Source of the DNA: Peromyscus leucopus
Taxonomy: Eukaryota; Chordata; Mammalia; Rodentia; Cricetidae
Assembly (NCBI RefSeq): GCF_004664715.2
Contig: NC_051071.1
Coordinates: 85,703,436 to 85,767,435 of the forward strand
Direction of reading: 5' to 3'
Length of the DNA stretch: 64,000 bases
Part shown: one piece after another, positions 1 to 12,800 of the stretch
Layout: the number at the start of each line of letters is the position of its first letter
Position numbering within the stretch: the stretch's first letter is position 1
The notes under the pieces: generated by a model
Told to the model about the DNA's origin: nothing
Seen by the model: the letters and a program-made list of their open reading frames with translations, nothing else
Databases searched by the model: none
Position numbers and translations under genes: made by a program

Positions 1-1883
1 AATGACCCAAACCAAGTATGCCACCTTCTTCCTGCTAGGATGTTGACTATTGCAAGATCTCATCTTATAGGAAGATTCATCCAATGCTATATGTGTAGCT
101 GAAATGGTAAATATCTGATTTGGGAGTCCTCATAAGGATATTTTACTATGTGTGCCTGGGATTTTTGTGGTTAGCAGGTAAATACTTTCTGATGACTTAT
201 TTATAAATGAAATCCTTTGTAAAATTCCAGAGTACCATTAGTCATACTCATATATTGCCACAACCTGCACAGCTTGATCCTGGACAGCTGAGCAGGATGA
301 TGAGGGAATGCAGAAAGGGCAGACACACAGACACACTTACAGAAAAACTGAGATCCTGTGGGCCATGAGCTCTGATGGAGATGCACCAGCAGCAGTCCAG
401 AAACTCAGACATTAATTTTCTACATTATAATGGAGGAGGCAGGCTTATTGTATACAGCTGAATGAGGAAGCAGGTTTAGCTAATCTCCAGAAGAGGTCTT
501 CATAGGGGAGCAGTCTCTGGCTATCAGTATTGGGAAGAGGAAGCTTAGGTAGATTCCTTCAGACACACTGTCATCATCTCCACATGGCCAGGGGAAGGCT
601 TTGCCATCCTCAAGAGTCTGAGGCACTGGGGTCCTTGACATGACTGTACTCGTGTAGATAATACGTGTTCACTCAGGCCTTCATCTCCTCTCTACAACAT
701 AGCTATCCTAGAAAATGGTGATTTTCTCCTAATTTCTTATAAAAATATAATTAAATATTTCTCTCCAAGTTAGTATCATTCACTTCTTCATACATACTAG
801 AGACCCTTCATAAGACCAGAAGACCCCCCCCCACTGGGCCCCACCCCATGGGATGGGAACTGATTCTTTTACACAGGGGCCTATGAGGGATACTCTAGAC
901 CACAGCAGCAGACACCACTTTGTGTGATCCCATTGATCTTCACTGTGGACAGTGGCATCAACTTCTTCACCATCTCCCAATACCAGACCAAGGCAGACGA
1001 AATTACATGAAAAAATGACAGAAAGAGCTGATGACTCCTTTTCTACTGTTTTTTGCCCAAAGCAATTACGTTAAATTAAATTTGACTTCAGTTTGGGGCG
1101 TCAAAGCACCAGCTAAGGTTATGTATGCTGATACACAAATTAGATATTACCAAATCCCTACACTTTTCCTGCAAGAAAAGGAGGAAATATAAATTATATG
1201 TGAAATCTCTCAAATATATAAAAGTTGATAACTAATTCACATATTTTTTTAAATACCGTTTGAGTCAACATTTTGGGATAAAAACAAACCACGTTTGTAA
1301 GTTGTTTAAGAGCTGCTTATTAAGATCAGCAGTATCTGAACCTTCAATGTGTTGACTAATGTTTGCCAAATCTCTATTATTCATTTATCCTTCTTTCATT
1401 CCATTTACCCTTGTGAGGAGTATTGGGTGTCCTTTGGGTAAAGGACAATAGTAGATGTTGTTGGAAGCACTGACTGGGCCTGGAAATATGAGAAGAGAAG
1501 GATTTGGTGTAGTCCTCTAGGGGAATTGCTTAAGACTCTTTCATGACTCTGGATCAGAGTCAGTAGGCTCTGGCCTTTGTTGATCCTGACTCAGTTGTCT
1601 GTAGTACTGTCGTCAGCAGTACCCAAGCGATGAGCAGAGCGTTGCTGAGTCAGAATACATGAATCCCTGTGAAGCCAGTATGTAAGACACTATCATTTTC
1701 AGTCACAGGGTCTAAAAACAAGTGTAGCCAGGAAGGAAGGGAGCCTGGCTATGAGCCTGGCAGAGTGGCCACTGGTAAATTGATTGGCCATTAGGTCCAA
1801 GTGAGGTAGGCCAACTTCTTATTTAATATACATTTCAAAATACATGAGTCTGTAAATATTGAGCTCATTGTGTTTCAGGAGAG
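1..1883. other. single-copy intergenic DNA
   Basis: No convincing gene, RNA or recognisable repeat is seen. Open frames are below 70 codons and carry no motif. The minus strand of roughly 780-1015 looks faintly coding in more than one frame but has stops and no family I recognise. Confidence 0.6.
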
Positions 1884-1903
1884 GTGTGTGTGTGTGTGTG
1901 TGT
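1884..1903. repeat. (GT)10 microsatellite
   Basis: Uninterrupted GT dinucleotides followed by a short G run. Confidence 0.95.
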
Positions 1904-1930
1904 AGGGGGGCTGTGTTTGTACCTCCTTTC

Positions 1931-2070
1931 CCGAACCTGGCTTAAACGACCTCAACAAGCTCGAGCAAAGTTGCTGTGCCTCCGGTCTGCCACGTCTTGA
2001 GTCACTGCCGCAGAGTCTGAAAGTTACAGATGCCGATCAAAGCGAACGGACTGATGCAGAAGGGAAGCGC
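1931..2070. other. CpG-dense single-copy block (candidate conserved element)
   Basis: About ten CpG dinucleotides lie in 140 bp, far denser than the surrounding AT-rich DNA. No repeat family is recognised. Retained CpGs in a rodent intergenic region suggest low methylation or selection, so this may be a distal regulatory element. No promoter motif or open frame supports a gene. The regulatory reading is inference. Confidence 0.35.
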
Positions 2071-5000
2071 TATAGCTTTTGCATTTGTTACTTGGGGTTT
2101 TTTGCGTGCTTACAGGGGTTTCTTGGAGAGGTCCTTCTCTTCCAAACATCCAATCAGAAATGTCTAGTTTCTGCGCACACCAACGGGCAGCTACAATGGG
2201 GGAAATGATTCTGTGATTTCACACATTTCCTTGACAAGTCACAAATGGGTTTTAGTGACCAGCAACAGCTTGTGTGTTAAACTCAAATAATTCATTCTTG
2301 GTAGTTATTTTTCACATTCCTGTGCATTAGGGAAAAAAAAGAAAGAAAGAAATATACTGCCTACCATTATACATGGTAGAAGGAATAGATTCTATCATAC
2401 CAATTTGGAGAGGATATTGCCTGCTAAATGCACAGAATGAAAATGTCAATGAATTCAGCAATATGTTACTTCTCTGATTGGTAGGGTGAGCTTAGAATCT
2501 TTAGTCAGCAGGTCTTCTCAGACCTACTGGGAATTTTCTTATCTCAAAAACTAGGGGAAATGTGAAATGAAGATGACTGAGGACTAATTCTCCAGGTACT
2601 CCAATGGAAATGAGCTTTGGGGGAGGGCGTTGATCTGGAATTCTTACCCCCTCCCAAGGATCCAGCGCCAATAACAATAAGCCAAACAGACTGTCAGTCT
2701 ACTCAGTATACCTTTGGTTTCCACAAGTTTTTCTCTCCAACCCAAAGGACTGGTTTGCACACTAGTGTCTTGAGATTTATCCAACAAAAGAATACATTTT
2801 TGATTCGTTCTTGATAACTATGCTTTTTAAAGACAATGGTCGTGTAAATGTTTCCTAAGTGAGGAAAATTGAGAAGGTCAGGGTCATCTTATGATAATGA
2901 ATTTTGTCACCCTGGGGGTGGTTTGGTGGGACAGCATCACTGGGTATTTTGCACTGTGTCCCGACTGAATCAACAGCATTTCTCACTGACCTATTTAATC
3001 CAAAATTAGGTGCTCCTTCCACTAACCTCATTACCTCACCAGAAAAGCTGGTTTTGCATCTGTTTTTCCTCACAGGGAATAAAAAGGTTCTTCTACTTCA
3101 AAAGTGAGTTTTCCTCTCAAGTCACTTGTCATAGGATTTCTACCCAAAATAAATATGTTTTCTCACCTACTAGCACTTTAAGACCGAATTGTGTCTTCCA
3201 ATGCATGTAGGGTGCTCAGTGCAGACATTTGACTTTAGTGAATGAGCTAGGTCCTTGAGAGCCTGGCTTGACCCTGTGCTTGGACTCAGTGTATAATTAT
3301 TTAGGTAATGTTTTCATTTCCCAACCCACTCAATATCACTTTTTTGGCAAAATATGGTCACGTCACTCATATTTTCCCAGTCTGTTCTGTTCTCAAGTCT
3401 TTCAGTCACTTACTTTCTTTTCATCTCTTTAAGTCCAGATACCATTTTCCAAAGAGAATGCATGTGTGTGCAAACACATCATTGAAAGAACCCAGCGCAT
3501 CTGCATTCTTCTAGATGAAGCATTCATACTGGATTCTATACCAGCCAGCTGTGCATAGGAGATATGACTTTACCTTTCTACCCACCTTTACGGTAATAAA
3601 TTAGATTGACCTTTGTTGCCGTGAGGCAAAGAATGTGGTTTGGCAGGGACCTTCAGTGCTGAGTTTTCTTCATTTCCTTCTCTGGCTCTCCTTCTGGGGC
3701 ATGGTCTAAGGGAAGTTTGTCTCCTGATGAATACTCTTTGCCTCCAACTGTCTGTTTTGAAAGCCCCCCCCCAGCTTTAGCCCCTCAAAAGTGTTGGCAT
3801 TCAAGAAAGCATCAAATGGGAGTCTCAGCCATCTGTAGATTCGCTCTGGATTCCAGGTGGGTGTTTGAGGCACAGCAAATGAGAGCCCTATTTTAATACA
3901 TTTGCCTGCTCTTGTCTCCTCACTTGACTTCCCAATCTAATTTCTCTGTTGCCAAGGCTTCTCACTCATATCGCCATTTAAAATTTAAAAGCAATATATA
4001 TTTAAATGCAAAACAATGCGCACATGCAGGGCTGTCACGGTGGGGAGATGACAGTGGGCTTCGCGTCAGAAAGTTCTGGATGGTCTCTCTAGTGGTGGAG
4101 CCAAAGGAGAAATGTCCCTCCACTGACTGGAAATAAAACAAATATTATTTCCCGTCCCGTCATGGTCTGCATCTCCAACATTAGGGAAATGTTTTTATTC
4201 ATTTGCTTTTTGTCAGCCTCCATTTGAAGGACTGTGATTGCAGAGAACAGCACAGGGAGCAACTTCCCAATGTATTGTTACACCAGGAAGCCGGAAGCCG
4301 TCCATGCTCGCACTTGGAAGGGATTGGGTTCTATTCATCACAGGCATGCATTTTGGGTTTTTCTTAAACTCTCCCTATTTACTCAAAACATGGTTCTAAA
4401 ATTTTCCTCCTGTCTGGAATGATAATATAATTTGGACGGGAATTCCTCTCATGTCCTCTTTCTGTCGACCCACTCAGGAGCACCCAGTGGAGTGATCAGT
4501 TACACGGAGCCAGCTCTGCACATCCCTCCATCACAAAGGCTAACGATGAAGCCGAATGTGACAAGCTCAATAAAAATGGAAAATGCTTTATATGACGCAG
4601 TATGAATATTTACTAGGAATGTTCATATATCTTGTAATGCTAGTTTTTAGAATACACGAGTGAGTTTGCTTCTGGAGTTCAGGACTCAAAAGTGTGCTCT
4701 GGAGAGGATACACAGAATTACTCCGGTAGTGAAACAGAACAGTGGATTTCAAAAATCTCTAACTGTGAATGTACTTTTTCACACTGCCTTTTTCCCTTTG
4801 TTTTTAAATGTGCCTCCAAAGAGCTGTGGTTCTCCTCTCCCTGTGGAAATACCACTGGTGCTTTCATCAAATAAATTACCTGGTGTGTAGTTTGTTCTTA
4901 GAAACTTCGGAAGTGAGGTGTTGCAATGTGAGTATTACATGTGTGTGCCCGTATGGTGTGCAAATGTCAACTCTGTGCCTGGAAAGTTATTTATATGTGA

Positions 5001-5104
5001 ATAAATATAGATTATATCATACGGTATATGTTCAATGGTGTCTAAAGATCAGTGTTCTAACTAACTTTGATGCTATCACTGATTGTATTGTTACATTTCT
5101 TCCA
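2071..5104. other. single-copy intergenic DNA
   Basis: Nothing recognisable. Short open frames only, overlapping one another in several frames. The stretch 4490-4620 lacks repeat similarity and could be conserved noncoding sequence, but there is no positive evidence. Confidence 0.55.
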
Positions 5105-5176
5105 GTACTGAGGGTCCAGCTGTGAGTCTTTGGCTTGCTGGACGAGCACTTTACCATTGAGCTCTATCCCAGGCCT
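5105..5176 (-). mobile_element. ID/B4-type tRNA-derived SINE fragment
   Basis: Read on the minus strand it begins with GGCCTGGGATAGAGCTCAAT and continues with a GTAAAGTGCTCGTCCAGCAAG-like stretch. This matches the A-box half of rodent ID-type SINEs (tRNA-Ala-like). No clear A tail remains, so it is an old truncated copy. Confidence 0.6.
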
Positions 5177-7165
5177 CAGTTTATTATTTCCTAGAGGTTT
5201 TTGTTTTTTCATATAACATCTTACTACTACTAAAACTGTTTTTCATTTTTTCTTTCTGTAAATTACAAACGACTTTTTATAATTATTCCCTTATTTTCTT
5301 GTTTGTTTATTTTGATGGGAAAGTCTCAACTACATATTTTGCACTGGATAGTGCAGTCTGTTGTTCACTTGATAAGCCTGCATAGACACAGTCTACATGC
5401 TCATCTTCCTAAGTAGTCTACGGCTTTGTTTCATTTCTAGAGGTTATGTGCAATGGGTGTCATATGGAACACCTCTGAGGCTATGCTTTCACAGCATCTA
5501 ATTTTAAATAACCATATTACCTCTGCTATCTGTTAATATATGCAATTTATATACTAACTACCTATCTGAATGCTACATTTTTTCCTCTAAACTGGGTTTC
5601 AATAAGTTATTTAAAAATCATTTCCTTCTTTCAACTTGTCAAGTATCTGTCATGGTGTCTGAATACAAAATGAGCATAAAATGTTTACATGTCCAGGCTA
5701 GAGGAGAGAGTAAACGGTGTTGCTGGTACTTGAGTTTCAACATGTATAGAAATAGCCCACAGGAAAAAGAAATGAGATCCTTGGCAATTCTATGGCTGCC
5801 TTCCTGGGATAACAACATGAAAAATCTTCTTAATAATGGGACAGTGGTTTGAGCAGAGGGTTTCTAGATTACCTTGCAATAATCTTTCCATCTATAAAAT
5901 AGGATCATAAAACTACACATTTTACATCTCCTCTTAGCATGACGGATATATATAAAAGACCAAGAAAATTTGATAGCCCCAGTCAGCTGTTTTTAGCATT
6001 ACAGAAACTAATGCACCTTCATTTCCTTGTTATAACGGCAGCTTTTTATTTGACATCTCTTCTCTGTTTAGCTTGATTTAATTTTAGTTCTTGTACTCAG
6101 AATGTCTTTATGCCACTCCATCTCTTGTTAGATAGCTGTTAACTACAGCTGTGAATCAAGACCCATAGGATGCAGTGCGCATGTGCAGACACAGGCTGCC
6201 CCTAAGTGTACAGGACAGATAGGAGAGAGGAATCGGAGGAGCTTGCTCCAGAGAGTGAGAAGAATGCTTCTAAAAATCACAGAAGGAAGAAGGGATGGAG
6301 GGGAATAGCAAAGCACTGCTTCAAAGTACTTTAGCAATGACTAGACAGTGATTGGTTCTGAGAGAAGATACTGATGCAGTAAGGTCTCCAACCTGTTTCC
6401 TATTTGAGTAACTCTGCCTATCTGACTGAGTTTTAAGGCTAATGTAGCATATGGGTTAAAGAAGCCAGCCCACCTTCATATAGACACCAGGGTCCTAGTG
6501 CCTGTAGAAAGGCAATGATTAGCATGAGAAGAATCTATGATTCTTGAAGATTGGCATGAATCTCTAAAGGACAGCAACGGGGAGGGAGAAATGTGTTATG
6601 TGCCTAAAGATTCTCCATCTATGTTTCATTTATAGAGTAAGGTCTATCACCATATTGCCTCAGAATAGAAAGCTCAGGCAGAGCAGTGTGTCCAGTGTAA
6701 TGTCATACAGAGGATGAGCAAGGCTGGAAACTAACATGATGGGAATTGATTACAGTCAGTTACATACAAGTGAGTAGTGGATGAGTCTGCAACCTTAGGA
6801 ATACAAAAGCATTACTAGTTATAACCAGAGAAAGAAATCCAAAATTAAGCAGTAGAACTGAGCAAGTAGGTGTCCAAAAGGATGCTGACACCTTGAGCAC
6901 CCAGAAGTAAGGACCATAGCGAGAGACAGACATTCTGGAAGATTCTGCAGGGAACATTTCCTCTTGCTTGTACATCCCTATAGGAAGCCACATCGGCTAT
7001 GTTGCACTGCTCAGAATACGACAATTAACATTAATAATTTAAAATATTGTCATTCCAAGTCAAATTCACACCCTACTCCCAGTATTCTCTGAAGCCCTGA
7101 ATTAGGTACGGAAGTGGAAAGCAAGGAGGAAGAGCATGAGCCAGTTACTAATAACTTCTGCTTGC
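5177..7165. other. single-copy intergenic DNA
   Basis: AT-rich sequence with no recognised gene or repeat. Open frames are at most about 77 codons and have no family features. Confidence 0.55.
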
Positions 7166-7405
7166 AGGAAAGCTCAGTGACCTAGGCACCTCCCAACAGC
7201 ACAGCTCAGTGACCCCAGGACCTCCCAACAGCACACACCTCTCAGTTGACCTAGGCACCTCCCAACAGCACACACCTCAGTGACCCCAGGACCCCCAGCA
7301 CACACCTCAGTGACCCCAGGACCCCCAGCACACACCTCAGTGACTGAGGACCCCCAGCACACACCTCAGTGATGAGGACCCCCAGCACACACCTCAGTGA
7401 CTATG
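7166..7405. repeat. minisatellite, about 30-37 bp unit, 7-8 copies
   Basis: Repeated units of the form CAGCACACACCTCAGTGACC followed by a C/A/G-rich spacer. Proximal units are about 37 bp and carry an extra CTCCCAA; distal units are about 30 bp or slightly shorter. The unit change and small indels indicate slippage or unequal exchange. On the minus strand the array stays open as a low-complexity peptide repeat, which is expected of a unit near a multiple of three and is not evidence of coding. Confidence 0.85.
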
Positions 7406-8825
7406 CACCCCTCTAGGCTTCCCTCCAGAAGTCTACAGACATCTCAATAGTGCCACCCTAGAGACCCAGCCCTTTAGAGAAAACCATAGCACCGTCTAAT
7501 AGTGTCTAACAGTGTGTTTTATTCCAATTTGCCTCTTTCTCTATGCCTGTCTATCTTCCCACTTACTGAGAGAAGAAAGACATGTTTGAAATAACATATT
7601 CCAAGTTTAGGACGACACCCTGTGCAGCAGAGTCCCTCTGGGGCATGATAAGAAAATTTGCCTACTTTGAAAGCAAAATCTCAAAGCCAGAGGACCATGT
7701 GAACAAAAATTTTTTCACCCTCCCATTCTCCTCCCTTCACGTCCTAAAGACAAGAGTGGAAGATTTTCTAAAAGGTGTGCAGTGGGTTATGAGCGACAGT
7801 TCTATTGAGCTCTCAATGGACAAGTAAGCCTAGATGATCTATGAATTATATTTAAATTCTAAGCCAAGAAGTGTGGGCTTTCTTCCTAACCAGAGTTAAC
7901 CCAGTGGAAGACTAGATGTGAGAATTTTGATGATAATTACATCCCAATATAGCTGAAACATTTTAGGTAGAAGTTTATTTCTACGTAATAGATAATTTCT
8001 TAATTTGAAAACTGTTCAACTAACCAGAGTTGGAAAACACATGTGAGTATATGTATTTTAAAAACAATGGGAAAATTTTAGAAAAATGTTCTTTTTTTGG
8101 AGTTTGACTTTGAACACTTTGTACAGATACTTGCTTTGCCAATTGTTTTTTTTTTCTTTCTCATACTTTTGTGTGAGGATATATACAAATGTTTGAAATT
8201 AATAGTAGCGGAATTTTGAATAAGACACCTTTCACTTAAATGTGACTGATCGTAAAACATCTGAGCTGTTTGCCATCCGGTCCAATTTGCTTTGCTGTGG
8301 GCGCACAAGCTCAGGGAAGGGCCAGTGAGAGCAAGCAGGCCCAGCTTCCCGGAGACGCCAGAGGGTGCCCTGAGGCTCTGCAGGCTGTAGCCCCCTGTGC
8401 TCACCGTGGTCCGGACAAGTGAGGTCTTGGTGGTGTCTGTGGCTGAGGCAGCTTCACCTCTTAGAACTGCAGTACCACAGTTCCCCGTCTCCTGTGCACA
8501 TCCTCACCCTGTAACATTTGAGAATGATGGAGATTTACAGCACGATCTCCGTGAAATAAAATAAATCCCAAAGCTTTTATAATGTTAAAGCTTGGGTAGG
8601 GGGCAGAAAAAGCCACCAAGCAAACACATCTTTTTTATATATATAGCTTGACACTAAACACACCTCATATGAACTAGTTTATGGATGTAATATTTTACTC
8701 CACAGAATTCTGGCCTTGATGCTTCGGCTGACATTTTTCTCCTTCTTTCTCCCGTCACCCTCTCTTGCTCCCCTTCCTTTCTCTCATTAGACGACGTCTC
8801 CCCTCATCATGTCCTTGAACTTGTA
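7406..8825. other. single-copy intergenic DNA
   Basis: No gene or repeat recognised. 8270-8420 is relatively GC-rich with a few CpGs. A T-rich run near 8145 could be an old retrotransposon tail. Confidence 0.5.
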
Positions 8826-9262
8826 TCACGCACATGCACGTGTGCGCACACACACACACATGCGCGTGCGCACACACACACACGCACATTCACACTCACA
8901 CACACATGCACACACATACACGCACACATGCACGCACACACATGCACACACACATGCACACAGACACATAAACACACACACATGCACATTCACACGCACA
9001 CACATTCACACACACATACACACACATGCACATGCAAACACACAAACACACACAAACACACACACACATTCACACACACATACGCACACATGCACACACA
9101 TGCACACATGCACACACACGCACACATACACACAAACACACACGCACATGCACATTCACATGCACACACATTCACACACAACATACGCACACATGCACAT
9201 GCACACACACAAACACACACACATGCACACACACACACACACACACACACACAAGCACAGGC
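8826..9262. repeat. complex (CA)n array, about 440 bp
   Basis: CA dinucleotides interrupted by CACATGCACA, CACATTCACA, CACGCACA and CACAAACACA variants. Pure CA runs occur mainly at the ends, for example about 9228-9252. All six frames stay open as His/Thr or Cys/Val repeats, so the overlapping open frames here are artefacts. Confidence 0.95.
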
Positions 9263-9509
9263 ACACAGTTAAGCCTAGATTGCATACATGAAAGAAATCA
9301 TTAAGAACTTGGTTTTTTTGAGCCTGTATTATATCATTTAACCCTTCCATCCATGTTGCCTCCAAATGATGATATAATCTCATTCTTCTTTTGCAGACTA
9401 CAGGAAGAAATTATTTTAAAAGGTTGTCCAATAGTGAAAAATCATAAATAATATTAAATACATCTAAGAAGTAAATACAAATTAAAAAATACTTTTTAAA
9501 AATTTTTTT
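9263..9509. other. AT-rich single-copy stretch
   Basis: No recognised feature. It ends in an A/T-rich run near 9480-9510. Confidence 0.5.
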
Positions 9510-9870
9510 TGGGGGACTGGTGGAAATTCCCCAAACTGCCTCATGTTAAGGAAACTGCCCAGCCCTGGGATGGCTCAGCTGCCTGGCCTGCTTGTCTTGT
9601 CTCCAGGAACACGCAGCACCGAGGAGGTGGGTCGTGGAATTTAACCCTGTCGGCCTCCGTCATTTGTTGCCGTGTACACACTTCTGTACTCGTACTTCCT
9701 GTTTGCTTGTGTCCACTCTCCCACTAATAAAAGGCTGCTGACCCAAGGCATGAGGCTGACATCAAGTGACCCTCACAGCGGGGGTGGGGGTGGGTGGGGG
9801 GGGTGGGGGGGGGTGGGGTGGGAGCCCCGCTGGTTGTAATAAACTTTCTTTTCTCCAACTGAAAAGGCTC
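9510..9870 (+). mobile_element. candidate LTR-like element with G-run insert
   Basis: A C/T-rich promoter-like stretch contains AATAAAAGG near 9727, and about 110 bp later GTAATAAACTTTC occurs near 9836. This spacing resembles the TATA-like box and polyA signal of a retroviral LTR R region. No TG...CA ends or duplications could be fixed, and the family is not recognised. A variable G-run cluster (9778-9822) sits between the two signals. It could instead be unique sequence. Confidence 0.3.
9778..9822 (+). repeat. G-run cluster (G-quadruplex-capable)
   Basis: At least five runs of four or more G separated by single T or A residues on the plus strand. This meets the usual G-quadruplex pattern with loops of one nucleotide. 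Confidence 0.8.
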
Positions 9871-12800
9871 AGTGACTCAGTTTCCCAGAAATTACCACAT
9901 CAAGACCAAGTCAAAAATATGACTAAAGGCATTGTAAAGAGGAGGGGAAACCCAAGAACTGGGGAAAGACAAGGTGAAGTCCCGAACTGCTATCTTAGCA
10001 TCTGCAGCGGAAGTCTTCCATGTGGCCTTCCTGGTCAGTCAGTTTAGAGGCTTCCATCCTTCCCACAACCCAGCTCTTCTGCTGACCAAGCTGGATGTCC
10101 ACCAAAGCTGTCTTCACTTCTATACCTTCCTTCTTGGCAAAACCAGGGGCCTCTGCTGACTGCACACAGCATTACGCCCTGACAAAGTCGTGCGCAAATA
10201 TGTCCTACCACTCTTGGAACTGCGTCTCTCCGGTGACATGTGACCATGTCTGTGTCCTGGGATACTAGCCAGGGTTTGTCTGGCAAGTGTGTTGGGAGTG
10301 GAAGCAAACGTGGAACTGAGATCTGTGTACCCAGACCTGTGTCTGTACTTGCAAAACCCACTAAGCATTAAAGATGCTTCTTGAAGGCTAAGACTATGGA
10401 TGTCAAGTAGTCACTGGAACATCAGATGTCTCAGTCTCCATGGTGGTGAACCTCCGTGAAGATAGGTGACTCCAGTAGTTGATCTATCTGCTGACCTCAG
10501 GCTTGGAGCCCTGGACTCCACAGATATTTTCAGTAAATGAAGTGATATGACTCATCAAAGCATGTGCTTCACTGTTTGAAGTGAGACTCTTACCACCTGA
10601 GCTTTTCGGGTTGTTAGATTCTAGCCCTCCTCTGTTCAACACTGCTGCCTGTGGCTCTTTCTAACCCTGAGGCTCTGGCAGATTAACTTTGTCTCGTTCC
10701 ATTCTTTCTTCTGTACTCCAAAGTTTATCAGCTTTGAACAATAGTTCCCTCCACTGTAAAGTTATTCTTAACTGAAACATTCCCTCCTGGAGGGAGAAGG
10801 AAAGTTCCAGAATTCAGGAAGAAAATGAAATTTAGAAGGCTCAAGAAGTTCCTGAAACTTACAAGATTCACAAGGCCTCTCCCCAAGGTTATATAAATAC
10901 TAACAGGAAGTAGGGAAGGATACTCTCTGGCGTCCAAGCTGCCAGCAAGTTCTGCAAGGAGCACCAAGACTGTGCTTTTGTTTGTCCTTGTTCATGATGG
11001 GGTGAACTTTTTGATGATGCAGCTGCCTTTTGGGTCACCCATGTTCCATAAGCAACTTTTAAATCCTGCTCCTGTAAGGTACCACCCACCCCAGTTCACT
11101 GATGTGCTAAGCTGGACTTGGGTAGAATATGTTTGCTGCTGTGATATCTGGTCTGCTCGTGCTGTCCCAGGAAAAGTCTGGTACCCTGCTACAGACCTTC
11201 AAGTAATGAGATGGACAGAATGGACCACCGCTCCATTGTTGGCACAAGGAGCCAGAGAAGTTGCTAGCTCGCCAAACCCAAAAAATTAACTGGAGTTAAA
11301 GCCTGTGAGATCTGTGGGCTTTTTCTTGAGGAGGACCACCAGTCTCTTCACCAAGGCTGCCTGCATCACCTTTAAACGAGGATCCCAGGCTGCTTGCTCT
11401 TGGCTGCGTCAACTTGCTGTTTCTCTGTGCTTTCAGCTGTCTTTTCCCTGCTCTGTGATTTATGATACTCTTCCACTCATCCTTTCTCCAGAATACTCCG
11501 TGCTTTGTTATTCCACCTCCCTCATTCACGGCATCACAGGGGAGCAGAGTCTAGTTCACCACCCATCTCAGAAGCCGTAGTAATCTTTATCGACAGATCT
11601 CAGAGCGAAATTCTGATGTACTAGCTCTCTCTGGCTTGAACTGCGGTTTGCATTCGTGCCGGCTTCCTTCTGAGGAAAAGTCATTTACCATGTATTTTTA
11701 TTAGATTAGAAAAACATAGAGCTGAGGCTAATGCATATTTGCTTTATGAAGTTTCCCACATGTTCCCCTTCATTGCAAACATGTTCAAAGTTGAAATTTT
11801 TGCATTAGTCTACAAAAGAACACATCATTTTTAAAAAATTCAAATTTGATCCTGTTCTCTTTATAGCCATCTAGCTTATTCCCTAGACACAGAATTAAAA
11901 CAATGAAAACCTCATTAGTTTTTCACATTCATTAGTGAAACAGCTAAAATTTCAGATTTTTCCCAAGGCGGTCCACAGAGAAACTGTAGGGGCCAGTGAG
12001 CACTCATTTAAGGAGGTCACCCTTGGGAAGCATGAAGAGGCATTCTTCCAGTGGTGTTTTCACTACCCATGTGGAGGTTCGCTTCCATGGATAAGGCAGC
12101 CTCATGAGTCCAGCGGGTAATTTAAAGCCAACCCTTTGGTACCATCAGTAACATTCAGCAGCACAGAGAGAGATGTGTGTTTGATGCAGAGATGCACTAA
12201 AATGTACCAAATGGGACTTAGCATTGGAAAACCATGTTGTCTTTAGTAGATGACAATACTGAGTAACTTGATTCAGACTCTGTTCAAAACTGGGATATAA
12301 ATATTAATCACATCCAAATTTCAAAAACCTATTTCATTGCCTTGGTTACTCAGAAAATACTTCACTAAACAGTCGCTAAATGAGTGAATAAATTCACACA
12401 AAAGCTATTGTACACCTAATCTTCTTTACCCCTCAATGGAGAGCTAGATGGTAAATGTTCATGAGTGCCTATGCCTTGGTTTGCTAGAACGTCTCACTGC
12501 TGAGCTTGACATGGCCAATGCTTCTTGTTCCTTGTTTCCAAAACTGATGGAGCCAGAATGATATTAAAGCAAATCAGTCACACTCTTGAAGGCCAAGTGG
12601 AAAGATGTACCCTTCTGTAGACACAACTTAACTCCATCATGTTTTCATGTGTTAACATAACCAATGAAAAGCCAGAACTACTAGATCATACAAGTTCAAC
12701 GATTTTTTTTTTTTTTAAGCAGAAAAACTGAGGAAATCCACATAGGAAAAAATCTTAAAATTGGTGAGAGACAAAGAGAGATATGTTTAAAAAACAAACT

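Noticed and set aside
780..1015. Possible processed pseudogene on the minus strand
   Set aside because: Two frames look weakly protein-like, but each has stops, no family match came to mind, and no tail or duplication is visible.
7174..7362. Secreted Cys/Gly repeat peptide on the minus strand
   Set aside because: Purely a minisatellite translation; the frame is broken by unit-length changes.
8807..9383. Long overlapping open frames (up to 160 codons) on both strands
   Set aside because: They are translations of the CA-type array; all frames are open because the repeat contains no stop codons.
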